DNA of 64,000 nt, taken from Amycolatopsis lurida. Its GTDB lineage: Bacteria > Actinomycetota > Actinomycetes > Mycobacteriales > Pseudonocardiaceae. The notes under the pieces were generated by a model. That model ran no database searches. It was not told the origin of the DNA and saw only the letters and a list, made by a program, of their open reading frames with translations. Below, one piece after another: positions 34,335-42,281 of the stretch (its first letter is position 1; every line of letters starts with the position of its first letter). The DNA lies in contig NZ_FNTA01000004.1 in the NCBI RefSeq assembly GCF_900105055.1, positions 434,001-498,000 on the forward strand, given 5' to 3'. The position numbers and the translations under genes were made by a program.

Positions 34335-35093
34335 TCAGTAGAGCGTGTAGCCGCCGTCCACCGCGAGCGTCACTCCGGTGACGTAGGACGCCGCGTCGGA
34401 GAGCAGCCACATCGCGGCCTGCGCCTGTTCGACCGGCTCGCTGCCTCGGCGCAACGCGTGCGTCGCCTCGACCGTCTTCACGTAGTCCGGGTTGAGCTTG
34501 ATGTACTCCAGGTACATCGGCGTCATGGACGTCGAAGGACCGATCGCGTTGACACGGATGCCACGCTCGCCATATTCGGCCGCGGCCGCCTTGGTGAGCC
34601 CCATCAGCGCGTGCTTCGACGCGGTGTACTCCGCGGCCTTCGGGATGTAGATGAACGCCCCGACGGAAGCGGTGTTGACGATCGAACCCCCGCCGGTTTC
34701 GAGCATCGCCGGGATCTCGTGCTTCATGCACAGGAAGGGCCCGGTGACATTGATGGCGAAGATCCGGTCGAAGTCCGCGCGGTCGATGTCGGTGAGCAGT
34801 TTGCCCGTGTTCGGGACGCCCGCGTTGTTGAACGCGCCGTCGAGCCTGCCGTAGGCGGACACGGCGGCGTCGACCATCGCCTTCACCTGGTCCTCGTCGG
34901 TCACGTCCGTGGCGACGAACTGGACCTCGCGACCCTGCCCCTTCAATTCCTTCGCCAGGGCTTCCCCCGCGTCCTCCGTGCGGTCGGCGATGGTGACCTT
35001 GGCGCCGTTCTCCGCGAAAAGCCGCACTGCGGCCTCGCCGATGCCACTTGCACCGCCGGTGACGATGACGGATCTGCCCGCGATTCCGGACAT
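34335..35093 (-). CDS. Short-chain dehydrogenase/reductase next to a SnoaL-like protein
   Basis: A 252-aa classical SDR: cofactor loop TGGASGIG (12-19), NNAG (89-92), catalytic Ser143, Tyr156 and Lys160, C-terminal GVTLAVDGGYTLY. Asp37 (IADR) suggests NAD. The ATG at 35093 follows AAGGAGCAAGAC. It lies 32 bp behind the SnoaL-like gene, and both presumably share the promoter containing the TGTCCA palindrome at 35556. It is not closely related to the two SDRs of the paralogous operons. It probably oxidises or reduces a hydroxyl/keto group; substrate unknown. Confidence 0.88.
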   Translation of the reverse strand: MSGIAGRSVIVTGGASGIGEAAVRLFAENGAKVTIADRTEDAGEALAKELKGQGREVQFVATDVTDEDQVKAMVDAAVSAYGRLDGAFNNAGVPNTGKLLTDIDRADFDRIFAINVTGPFLCMKHEIPAMLETGGGSIVNTASVGAFIYIPKAAEYTASKHALMGLTKAAAAEYGERGIRVNAIGPSTSMTPMYLEYIKLNPDYVKTVEATHALRRGSEPVEQAQAAMWLLSDAASYVTGVTLAVDGGYTLY

Positions 35094-35125
35094 GTCTTGC
35101 TCCTTCTGCCTTACCGGGCGGGATT

Positions 35126-35488
35126 TCAGACCGCGAGGTCCGTCTCGGGGCCGATGTACTCCTCGGCCTGGACGACCTTGCCGCCTTCCACGGTCGCGAT
35201 CTGGATGAGGTGGACCTTGACCTCGGGCCCGTCCTCCCCCTGCGGCTTGAGCACACCCGAGGTCTGGGCGAAGAACCCCTTCTCGGTGATCGTCACGCGC
35301 GAGTTCGTGAACTCGGGGAGGCCGCCGCGGTCGTGCACCGCGTCGATGGCCGCCTTGAGCGACATCCACTTGTCGTCGGCGCTGTGCCACACCCGGCAGT
35401 CCGGCGCGCAGATCTCGTAGAAGTGATCGACATCGGTCAGGGCCTTGAGCCAGCCCTGTGCGAGTTCTTCCTTGGTGGCTTCGGACAT
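35126..35488 (-). CDS. SnoaL/NTF2-like small protein
   Basis: A 120-aa protein of the NTF2-like fold: N-terminal helix, a DVDHFYEICAPDCRVWHS segment, a hydrophobic beta-sheet half (SRVTITEKGFFAQTSGVL, KVHLIQIATVEGGKVVQAEEYI). Family members are small isomerases, hydratases, cyclases or ligand-binding proteins. I chose the ATG at 35488 (GTGAGGAC upstream) over the ATG four codons earlier. Order SnoaL-like then SDR, 32 bp apart. Active residues cannot be fixed without an alignment. Confidence 0.78.
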   Translation of the reverse strand: MSEATKEELAQGWLKALTDVDHFYEICAPDCRVWHSADDKWMSLKAAIDAVHDRGGLPEFTNSRVTITEKGFFAQTSGVLKPQGEDGPEVKVHLIQIATVEGGKVVQAEEYIGPETDLAV

Positions 35489-35555
35489 CGTCGTCCTCAC
35501 TTTCCTGGGGTCACGGGGATCTGCTCCGACGATAGGGAGCCAAGACGGCGCTTAC

Positions 35556-35573
35556 TGTCCAAGAATCTGGACA
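35556..35573. promoter_or_regulatory. Palindromic operator TGTCCA-N6-TGGACA, site 2
   Basis: Arms identical to those at 30802-30819, same 6-bp spacing (here AGAATC). It lies 68-85 bp upstream of the SnoaL-like ATG and just past the stop of the CoA-transferase gene, so it most likely controls the SnoaL-SDR pair. Confidence 0.6.
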
Positions 35574-35574
35574 C

Positions 35575-36750
35575 TCAGGACTCGTCCGCGTACAGCACTC
35601 CGGCCGTGATCAATTCCTCAATCTCTTTCGCAGTGAGCACTTCACCAGCCACCGCGCGGGTGTCGGCACCGACCTTCGGCGCACGACCGGGGCGGTCCGG
35701 GCGTTCGCCGTCGAACGTCCACGGTGGACGGAGAAGCGCGAGACCGTCGTCCTGGCGTTCCACGAGATCCAGATGCTTGACCTGTTCGTGGTCGAGGTAG
35801 CCGTTCATCGACAGCACCGGGGCGAACGGGACGTCGTGGTCGGTGAGGACCTGTTCCCAGTGCTTCTTCGGTTTGGCCGCGAACTCCGCTTCGACGATGG
35901 GCACCAGCTCGAAGTAGTTCGCCTCGCGGGCCCGGTACTCGGCGAAGCGCGAATCCTCCGTGAGATCCATCCGGTCCATCGCCCTGCACAGCGAGGTCCA
36001 GAACTTCTGCGACGACGACAGGTGCACGGCCAGATACTCACCGGTCGACGTCGGCACACAGAAGTTCTGCGCCTGCGGGTGACGGCTCGTGCGGCTGGGA
36101 TCGTGGCCGAGCTCGAAGGCCTGGGTGACGCCGTCGGTGATGAGGACGCTCACCGCCTCCATGATGGAGGTCTCCATCCGCTGCGGCTGCCCGGTCTTGA
36201 GCCTGCCCACCAGCGCGGCCAGCACACCGGTCGCCGTGCTGAGTCCGGTGACCAGGTCGGCGCTCAGCCCGCCGGCGAGTTGCGGATGGTCGCCGTCGCT
36301 GAACAACGAGTAGAGGCCGCCGAAGGCATGGCCGATCGTGTCGTAGGCCGGCCGGTTCGCCAGCGGCCCGGAGGTGCCGAAACCCGTGACGGAGCCGTAG
36401 ATGACGTCCGGGCGCAGGGCCCGGCAGTCGTCGGGTCCCAAGCCCATCGCGGCGACCTTTCCGGGCCGGAGGTTCTCGAGCACGACGTCGAAACGCGGAA
36501 CGAGCGCTTTCACCACGGCGACGCCGTCGGCCGATTTGAGATCGACCGCCAGACTGCGTTTGCCGGTGTTGTACTGACGGAAATACGGGCTGCGGTCGTT
36601 CTGGTGGCGGCGGAAGTCCTCACCGGAACCGGGGCGTTCCACCTTGACCACCTCGGCGCCGAGCGCGCAGAGCATCGAGGTCCCGAACGGAAGCGCGATG
36701 TAGCCGCCGATTTCGAGGATCCGGATGCCGTCGAGCGGCTTGTGCTGCAT
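35575..36750 (-). CDS. Class III (CaiB/BaiF) CoA-transferase
   Basis: Transfers CoA between carboxylic acids in the cytoplasm (391 aa). It has the N-terminal LDGIRILEIGGYIALPFGTSMLCALGAEV block, the catalytic Asp137 in RPAYDTIGHAFGGL, and GGLSADLVTG. The ATG at 36750 is 88 bp from the divergent aldehyde dehydrogenase ATG, with an AT-rich element between them. It is a likely activating step for an acid made nearby (aldehyde dehydrogenase and MmgE/PrpD product). Itaconate or mesaconate CoA-transferase is one option, given CitE and MaoC genes further right; this is speculative. Confidence 0.88.
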   Translation of the reverse strand: MQHKPLDGIRILEIGGYIALPFGTSMLCALGAEVVKVERPGSGEDFRRHQNDRSPYFRQYNTGKRSLAVDLKSADGVAVVKALVPRFDVVLENLRPGKVAAMGLGPDDCRALRPDVIYGSVTGFGTSGPLANRPAYDTIGHAFGGLYSLFSDGDHPQLAGGLSADLVTGLSTATGVLAALVGRLKTGQPQRMETSIMEAVSVLITDGVTQAFELGHDPSRTSRHPQAQNFCVPTSTGEYLAVHLSSSQKFWTSLCRAMDRMDLTEDSRFAEYRAREANYFELVPIVEAEFAAKPKKHWEQVLTDHDVPFAPVLSMNGYLDHEQVKHLDLVERQDDGLALLRPPWTFDGERPDRPGRAPKVGADTRAVAGEVLTAKEIEELITAGVLYADES

Positions 36751-36776
36751 GCTTCCTGCCTTCCGGAGAATTCTAC

Positions 36777-36796
36777 ATATTTTATATAATCTACGG
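36777..36796. promoter_or_regulatory. AT-rich divergent promoter element with CTACGG tail
   Basis: ATATTTTATAT (36777-36787), three bases, then CTACGG (36791-36796). TATAAT at 36785-36790 could be the -10 box for the aldehyde dehydrogenase gene (ATG 36839). The same arrangement (ATAT-N3-ATAT, three bases, CTACGG) recurs at 57103-57122. Confidence 0.55.
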
Positions 36797-36838
36797 TAAG
36801 GTCGGTCAAGGCAGCGAACGACAAAGGAGCCGAACGCG

Positions 36839-38293
36839 ATGAGTGCGCCGACCGAACTTTGGCAAGGCCAGTACGACAAGTTGTTCATCGGCGGCCGGTG
36901 GGTGGCGCCCGTGTCCGATCGGGTCATCGAGGTGGTCTCCCCCGCGACCGAGCAGACGGTGGCGCAGGTTCCGGAGGGCGTCGAGGCGGACGTCGACGCC
37001 GCCGTGGCGGCAGCACGCGAGGCTTTCGACAACGGTCCTTGGCCCCGGCTGCCGCTCGACGACCGCATCGCCGTTCTCCGCAAGCTCAGTGCGGAACTCG
37101 CCGCGCATGAGACAGAGGCCGCTCACCTGGTGAGCACCGAAATGGGGTGCCCGATCACGCTGTCGACCAAGATGCAGGCGATGGGCCCGCGTCTGCTGCT
37201 GGACTCGTTCCTCGACCTGGCGTCCACGTACCCGTGGTCGGACACCCGGCGGTCCGCCACCGGGCACGCCCTCGTCACCCGCGAGCCCGTCGGCGTCGTC
37301 GCGGCGATCGTCCCCTGGAACGCGCCGCTGCTGATCACCATGATCAAACTCGCCCCGGCCCTGCTCGCCGGCTGCACCATGGTCGTCAAACCGTCGCCGG
37401 AGACACCGCTCGACGCGTATCTGCTCGGCCACCTCCTGGGACGGGCGGGACTGCCCGCCGGGGTGGTGAACATCGTCCCGGCACAGCGGGAAGTCAGTGA
37501 ACATCTCGTTCGGCATCGCGGCGTGGACAAGGTGTCCTTCACCGGGTCCACGGCGGCGGGCCGCCGGATCGCCGCCTTGTGCGGCCAGGACCTGCGGCGG
37601 GTGACGCTCGAACTGGGCGGCAAATCGGCCGCCGTCCTGCTGGAGGACGCCGATCTCGACGCCGCGATCGGCGCCGTCCGCGCGGTTTCGCTGCGCAACA
37701 GCGGTCAGGTGTGCAGCAACAAGACGCGCATCGTGGTGGCCCGCTCGCGGCGGGACGAGCTGCACGACCGGCTCGTCCAGCTGATCTCCTCGATGCCGGT
37801 GGGCGACCCGCTCGACCCGGCCACCGAGGTGGGTCCCATGGTGAGCGCTGCCCAGCGGACCCGCGTCGAGGGTTACATCGCCGAGGGCAAGGCGTCGGGC
37901 GCGCCCGTCCTCGTGAGCGGCGATCGTCCCGAAGGCCGTGGCTGGTACGTCGCGCCGACGGTCTTCGCCGACGTCGACCCGGACGCGAAGATCGCGCAGG
38001 AGGAGATCTTCGGGCCGGTGCTCACAGTGCACACCTTCGACACCGAGGCCGAAGCGGTCGCCATCGCCAACAACTCGGAGTACGGCCTCAACGGCTCGGT
38101 GTTCGCCGCCGACCCCGAACGCGCGTTGTCGGTCGCGCGACGGATCCGGACCGGGACCGTGGAGGTCAACGGCAATCCGGTGGGCTTCACCGCGCCCATC
38201 GGCGGTTTCAAGAACAGCGGCATCGGCCGCGAGGCGGGTCTCGAAGGGTTCGACGCGTACGTCGAGCTGAAGTCCTACGGCCTCCCCCACTGA
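36839..38293 (+). CDS. NAD(P)-dependent aldehyde dehydrogenase
   Basis: A 484-aa enzyme. It has the cofactor/oxyanion region VVAAIVPWNAPL, TLELGGKSAAVLLEDA with the general-base Glu, catalytic Cys in NSGQVCSNKTR, and the C-terminal GTVEVNGNPVGFTAPIGGFKNSGIGRE. AAAGGAG precedes the ATG. It is followed 13 bp later by an MmgE/PrpD gene, so the two form a short operon divergent from the CoA-transferase. Member of the betaine/vanillin-type aldehyde dehydrogenase branch; substrate undetermined. Confidence 0.9.
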   Translation: MSAPTELWQGQYDKLFIGGRWVAPVSDRVIEVVSPATEQTVAQVPEGVEADVDAAVAAAREAFDNGPWPRLPLDDRIAVLRKLSAELAAHETEAAHLVSTEMGCPITLSTKMQAMGPRLLLDSFLDLASTYPWSDTRRSATGHALVTREPVGVVAAIVPWNAPLLITMIKLAPALLAGCTMVVKPSPETPLDAYLLGHLLGRAGLPAGVVNIVPAQREVSEHLVRHRGVDKVSFTGSTAAGRRIAALCGQDLRRVTLELGGKSAAVLLEDADLDAAIGAVRAVSLRNSGQVCSNKTRIVVARSRRDELHDRLVQLISSMPVGDPLDPATEVGPMVSAAQRTRVEGYIAEGKASGAPVLVSGDRPEGRGWYVAPTVFADVDPDAKIAQEEIFGPVLTVHTFDTEAEAVAIANNSEYGLNGSVFAADPERALSVARRIRTGTVEVNGNPVGFTAPIGGFKNSGIGREAGLEGFDAYVELKSYGLPH

Positions 38294-38305
38294 AAGGCGG
38301 CAAGC

Positions 38306-39685
38306 ATGGGAGAACTCGAAACAGCGGCGGCGCGGTTCGTCACCGGACTCACCTACGACCGGATCCCGGCGGACGCGCTCGCCGGTGCCCGGCGTCTCCT
38401 GCAGGACCAGCTCGGACTGCAGGTCGGCAGTACGGCTCTCCCGTGGAGCCAGGCGATCCTCGACGTCACCCGCACCGCGCACGTGCCGGGCACCGCGCAT
38501 GTGACCGCGACCGGGGACGCGATGGGCGCCGCCGACGCCGCCTTCGTCAACGCGACGTTCGGGCACGGCTTCGAGTACGACGACGCGCACCGCGCGAGCT
38601 CGTCCCATCCCGGGAGTTGTGTCGTCTCCGCGGCGCTCGCCGTCGGTGAAGAACTGGGCGCCACCCTGGGCGAGGTGGTCACCGCCGTCGTCGCCGGATA
38701 CGAGGTGTACACCCGCATCGGCGTCCTGGCCGCACCGGAACTGCTGGAGCGCGGCTTCCACCCGCACGGCTTGCTGTCGAACTTCGGTGCCGCCGCGGTG
38801 GCGGCCAAACTGCGCGGGTTCGACGTCGAGACCACGGTGCACGCGCTCTCGATCGCGCTGAGCCACGCCTCGGGCACGACGGAGTACACGTCGTCCGGCG
38901 GATCGATCAAACGCGCGCACTCCGGTATCGGGACCCGCAACGGCATCCGTGCCGCGGAGCTGGCCGCGGCCGGCATCACCGGCCCGACGACCTTCCTCGG
39001 CGGCCGCAAGGGCTTCTATCGCACCTTCGCTGGGCGCGAGGTCACCGACACCACCGCGTTCGACCTGGACCGCCCGTTCGAGATCACGCGGGTGTGGATC
39101 AAGCCGTACTGCTGCTGCGGGATCAACCACGCCTACATCGACGGAGCGCGTCGGATCAGCTCGCGCGCCTCGGAGATCGAGTCGGTGCTCCTCGGCATCC
39201 AGACCGGGGGCGACGTCATCATCGGCAATCAGAACGCGAACGCCTACGCACCGAAGATTATCGAACATCTGCAATACAGCCTGCCGTTCCAGTTCGCGTT
39301 GTCGGTTCTTGGCCACGGCAACGGCTTCACGACTCATCACGACTATCTGGCCGGGCGGCTCGACCTCGGTGAGGACAGCGACATCGCCGCGATGGCGCGT
39401 CGGGTCAAGATCGAGGTCAAGCCGGAGCTGGACCGGGCGTATCCGGGTCGCTGGGTCGGCGACATCGCCGTCACCTATCGGGACGGCACCAGCGAGCACG
39501 TGTTCGTCGACAATCCCGCCGGCACGGCGGAGAACCCGATGTCGCAAGAGGATCTGGACGCGAAGTTCCGCGACGTGACCGTGTCCACTATGGGCACCGA
39601 GCGGAGCGAAACGCTGCTGAAGGCGATCCAGACGCTGGACCCCGACCAGCCGGTCGCCGACTTCGCTGCCTTGCTGAGGGCCTGA
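38306..39685 (+). CDS. MmgE/PrpD family protein (1)
   Basis: A 459-aa protein of the 2-methylcitrate dehydratase / cis-aconitate decarboxylase fold. Family blocks seen: FVNATFGHGFEYDDAH (active-site region), HPHGLLSNFGAAAVAAKL, a SHASGTTEYTSSGGSIKRAHSG segment, and KPYCCCGINHAYIDG. Members dehydrate or decarboxylate polycarboxylates or hydroxy acids, and many catabolic actinobacterial copies have unknown substrates. It is coupled to the upstream aldehyde dehydrogenase (13-bp gap). A second, distant member is at 49.1-50.5 kb. Confidence 0.85.
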   Translation: MGELETAAARFVTGLTYDRIPADALAGARRLLQDQLGLQVGSTALPWSQAILDVTRTAHVPGTAHVTATGDAMGAADAAFVNATFGHGFEYDDAHRASSSHPGSCVVSAALAVGEELGATLGEVVTAVVAGYEVYTRIGVLAAPELLERGFHPHGLLSNFGAAAVAAKLRGFDVETTVHALSIALSHASGTTEYTSSGGSIKRAHSGIGTRNGIRAAELAAAGITGPTTFLGGRKGFYRTFAGREVTDTTAFDLDRPFEITRVWIKPYCCCGINHAYIDGARRISSRASEIESVLLGIQTGGDVIIGNQNANAYAPKIIEHLQYSLPFQFALSVLGHGNGFTTHHDYLAGRLDLGEDSDIAAMARRVKIEVKPELDRAYPGRWVGDIAVTYRDGTSEHVFVDNPAGTAENPMSQEDLDAKFRDVTVSTMGTERSETLLKAIQTLDPDQPVADFAALLRA

Positions 39686-39687
39686 CG

Positions 39688-39773
39688 CGCAATTCGTCAT
39701 CTAGTTGCGATGGGGTCTCTCCCCCGGTTTGGCCCGAGGGAGAGACCCCATCGCAAGTAGGTGACTAATTGCG
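39688..39773. terminator. Composite hairpin between convergent genes
   Basis: The inner stem is 19 bp and perfect (39705-39723 with 39738-39756). Outer 16-base arms CGCAATTCGTCATCTA (39688-39703) and TAGGTGACTAATTGCG (39758-39773) extend it with a few mismatches. The outer right arm overlaps the last codons of the convergent aldehyde dehydrogenase gene (stop at 39765). Confidence 0.85.
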
Positions 39774-41189
39774 GGGAGCACGGAAGATCGTCTTGTACTC
39801 CAGGTACGCGTCCACGCTCTGCGGCCCCAGTTCGCGGCCGATCCCGCTCTGCTTCACGCCGCCGAACGGCGTCTCGATGGGCAGTGTCGACGTGTTCACG
39901 CCGACGCTGCCACTCACGATCCGGCGGGCCACCTCCGTCGCCCGGTCGACATCCGGCGAGAACACACCTCCACCCAGCCCGTAATCCGAGTCATTCGCGA
40001 TGGCGACGGCCTCGTCGACGGTCTCGTAGGGCATCACCACCAGCACCGGCCCGAAAATCTCCTCCCGCGCGATCCGCATGTCGTTCGTGACGCCGCGGAA
40101 GATCGTCGGCTCGACGTAGTAGCCGCGGTCGAGCCCCTCGGGTCGCCCACCGCCGAGGACGAGCTCGGCGCCTTCGGAAAGCCCGAGGGCGATGTAGGAC
40201 TCGACGCGGTCACGCTGCGCCGCGTTCACCAGCGGCCCGAAGAAGTTCCCGGGGTCCGTCGGATCCCCCTGCGGGATGGCGCTCATCGTCGCGCTGAGCA
40301 TTTCGACGATCTCCTCGTACCGTGACGCGGGTGCGAGCACCCTGGTCAGCGCCCGGCACGTTTGCCCGGTGTTCGGCGCGCACGCTGACATCACCAGCGG
40401 CCGGAAGGCGTCGAGGTCGACGTCGTCGAGCAGGATCCCGGCGGACTTGCCGCCGAGTTCGAGGGTGACGTGCTTCAGCTGCTTCGCGCATTCGACGGCG
40501 ATCGCCTTGCCCGCGACCGTCGATCCGGTGAACGCGACCTTGTGCACGCCGGGATGCTCGACCAGGGCGGCACCGGTTTCACGCCCGCCGGTGACGATGT
40601 TGACGACGCCGTCCGGGATCCCCGCGGCGGTCAGGATCTCGGCGAACACGAACGCGTCCAGCGAGGTCTCCGGCGCGGGTTTGATCACCGCGGTGCAGCC
40701 CGCGGCCAGCGCGGGGCCGAGTTTCCACGCGATCAGCGGCTGTGGTCCGTTCCAGGGAGTGATCGCGCCGACCACTCCGACGGGTTCCCGGCGGACGACG
40801 GCGTCCCCGCTCGCGGTCTCGACATGGCTCTCCGTCTCGAGTTTCTCTGCCAGCGAGGCGAAATACCGATAGGTCACGGGGACTTGGCTCTGCATCGCGC
40901 GGGTGATGCTGATCGGCGTGCCATTCTGCCGGGTGACCAGCTCCGAGATCTCCTCGGACCGGGCTTCGAAGGCGTCCGCGATCGCGCGTAGATATCCGGC
41001 CCGCTCGGCGGGCGTCCGGGCCGCCCACTGCTCCCCCGCCGCCGTCGCCGCTCCGACAGCGGTGTCGACGTCGGTGGCATCGCCGTCCACAATGGACGCG
41101 AACGCCTCTTCGGTCGCCGGGTTCGTGACCTGGATGCGATCAGCAGAGTGCGCGGGGGTGAGTCTGCCGTCAATGAAATGGTTCGTCAT
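39765..41189 (-). CDS. NAD(P)-dependent aldehyde dehydrogenase at the end of the ABC operon
   Basis: A 474-aa enzyme: VVGAITPWNGPQ, TLELGGKSAGILLDDVD, catalytic Cys in NTGQTCRALTRVL, C-terminal GSVGVNTSTLPIETPFGGVKQSGIGRE. The ATG at 41189 follows CTGGAG. It is the last gene of the operon from 50.5 kb, 17 bp behind an alcohol dehydrogenase. The pair would oxidise an imported alcohol (or an alcohol formed from it) to an acid. It differs from the aldehyde dehydrogenase at 36.8 kb and from the two paralogous copies A and B. Confidence 0.9.
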   Translation of the reverse strand: MTNHFIDGRLTPAHSADRIQVTNPATEEAFASIVDGDATDVDTAVGAATAAGEQWAARTPAERAGYLRAIADAFEARSEEISELVTRQNGTPISITRAMQSQVPVTYRYFASLAEKLETESHVETASGDAVVRREPVGVVGAITPWNGPQPLIAWKLGPALAAGCTAVIKPAPETSLDAFVFAEILTAAGIPDGVVNIVTGGRETGAALVEHPGVHKVAFTGSTVAGKAIAVECAKQLKHVTLELGGKSAGILLDDVDLDAFRPLVMSACAPNTGQTCRALTRVLAPASRYEEIVEMLSATMSAIPQGDPTDPGNFFGPLVNAAQRDRVESYIALGLSEGAELVLGGGRPEGLDRGYYVEPTIFRGVTNDMRIAREEIFGPVLVVMPYETVDEAVAIANDSDYGLGGGVFSPDVDRATEVARRIVSGSVGVNTSTLPIETPFGGVKQSGIGRELGPQSVDAYLEYKTIFRAPRN

Positions 41190-41206
41190 GGGGACTCCAG
41201 GGATCT

Positions 41207-42256
41207 TCAGAACTCGATGACGGCTTTGCCGCCGGTCTGCCGGTCGAAGGCTTCGTAGGCCTTGACCGCGTCGTCGAGCCGCCACCGGTCGGTGAAAACG
41301 CGGTCGACCTCGACGCCGTGCGCCGCGATGAACCGGGCGCAGTCGGCCTGCCCGACCAGGGAAAAGGTGTACGAGCCGAGCACGGTCAACTGTTTGCGGA
41401 TCAGATCCGGGCTGACGTCGAGGGTGACGTTCGAGCCCTCGCCGACGAAGGCGACCGTGCCCCACTTGGCCGCCGACTTCACCGCGGCGGCTCGTGCGGG
41501 CGGGGCTCCGGAGCAGTCGAGGGCCTTCGTCACGCCCTTGCCACCGGTGAGGTCCCGGATGGCTTCGACAGGATCAGTGGCGCTCGAGTCGACGGTCTCC
41601 GCGGCCCCGAACTCTGTCGCCCGCTCGACCCGTGCCCGCTCGATGTCGACCGCGATCACCCTGGCGCCCATCGCGGCGGCGAGCTGCACCGCGGACTGGC
41701 CGACCGGGCCCTGGCCGAACACGGCGATCGAGTCGCCGGCACCGACACTCAGCCGGGTCAGCGCGCCGAAGGCCGTGCCGGTCCCGCACGAAATCGCCGC
41801 GCCGGCGGCGAAACTCAGTTCGTCCGGCAGCGGGACGAGGGTGCGGGCGGGCACGGTGAGGAAGTCGGCGTGTCCGCCGTGCGCGGTCGCGCCGTAAATG
41901 ACGTTCCCGCGTTCGCACAGTTGCGGCCAGCCGGTGCGGCACTGGTCGCAGAACCCGCAGCCGTCGTAGTGGTGGACCATCATCCGGTCGCCCACGCGGA
42001 CCGCGCGGGGGTCGACGTCCGCGCCCACGGCGGCGACCACACCGCAGGGTTCGTGTCCGCCGATGATGCCGGCGTCGTCACCGCTCATTCCGAACGCGGC
42101 CAGCGCCTGCCCTGCCGGTGCCCGATAGAAGTGCAGATCGCTCCCGCACATCCCGGACGCCTTCATCTCCAGCACCACTTCGTCGCGGCCCGGAGCGGGG
42201 TCGTCGAAAATTTGGATCTCGACGACCCGGTCGCCCTTGAAAACAACTCCACGCAT
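41207..42256 (-). CDS. Zinc-dependent medium-chain alcohol dehydrogenase
   Basis: A 349-aa MDR-family enzyme. The catalytic zinc site is Cys37 (GMCGSD) with His68-Glu69 (GHEP). The structural zinc site is Cys100, Cys103, Cys106 and Cys114. The nucleotide loop is FGQGPVGQSA. The acidic residue after beta-2 (AVDIERARV) suggests NAD. It oxidises a secondary or primary alcohol in the cytoplasm. It lies 25 bp after the ABC ATPase gene and 17 bp before the aldehyde dehydrogenase, so it is probably co-transcribed with the importer of its substrate (polyol, sugar alcohol or similar). Confidence 0.9.
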   Translation of the reverse strand: MRGVVFKGDRVVEIQIFDDPAPGRDEVVLEMKASGMCGSDLHFYRAPAGQALAAFGMSGDDAGIIGGHEPCGVVAAVGADVDPRAVRVGDRMMVHHYDGCGFCDQCRTGWPQLCERGNVIYGATAHGGHADFLTVPARTLVPLPDELSFAAGAAISCGTGTAFGALTRLSVGAGDSIAVFGQGPVGQSAVQLAAAMGARVIAVDIERARVERATEFGAAETVDSSATDPVEAIRDLTGGKGVTKALDCSGAPPARAAAVKSAAKWGTVAFVGEGSNVTLDVSPDLIRKQLTVLGSYTFSLVGQADCARFIAAHGVEVDRVFTDRWRLDDAVKAYEAFDRQTGGKAVIEF

Positions 42257-42281
42257 GTTCTTTTCCTTGCGATAGAAGGGG

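Noticed and set aside
36806..39700. Minus-strand open frame of 964 codons
   Set aside because: It is the antisense shadow of the aldehyde dehydrogenase and MmgE/PrpD genes; low-complexity Arg/Gly/His-rich translation, no family motif.
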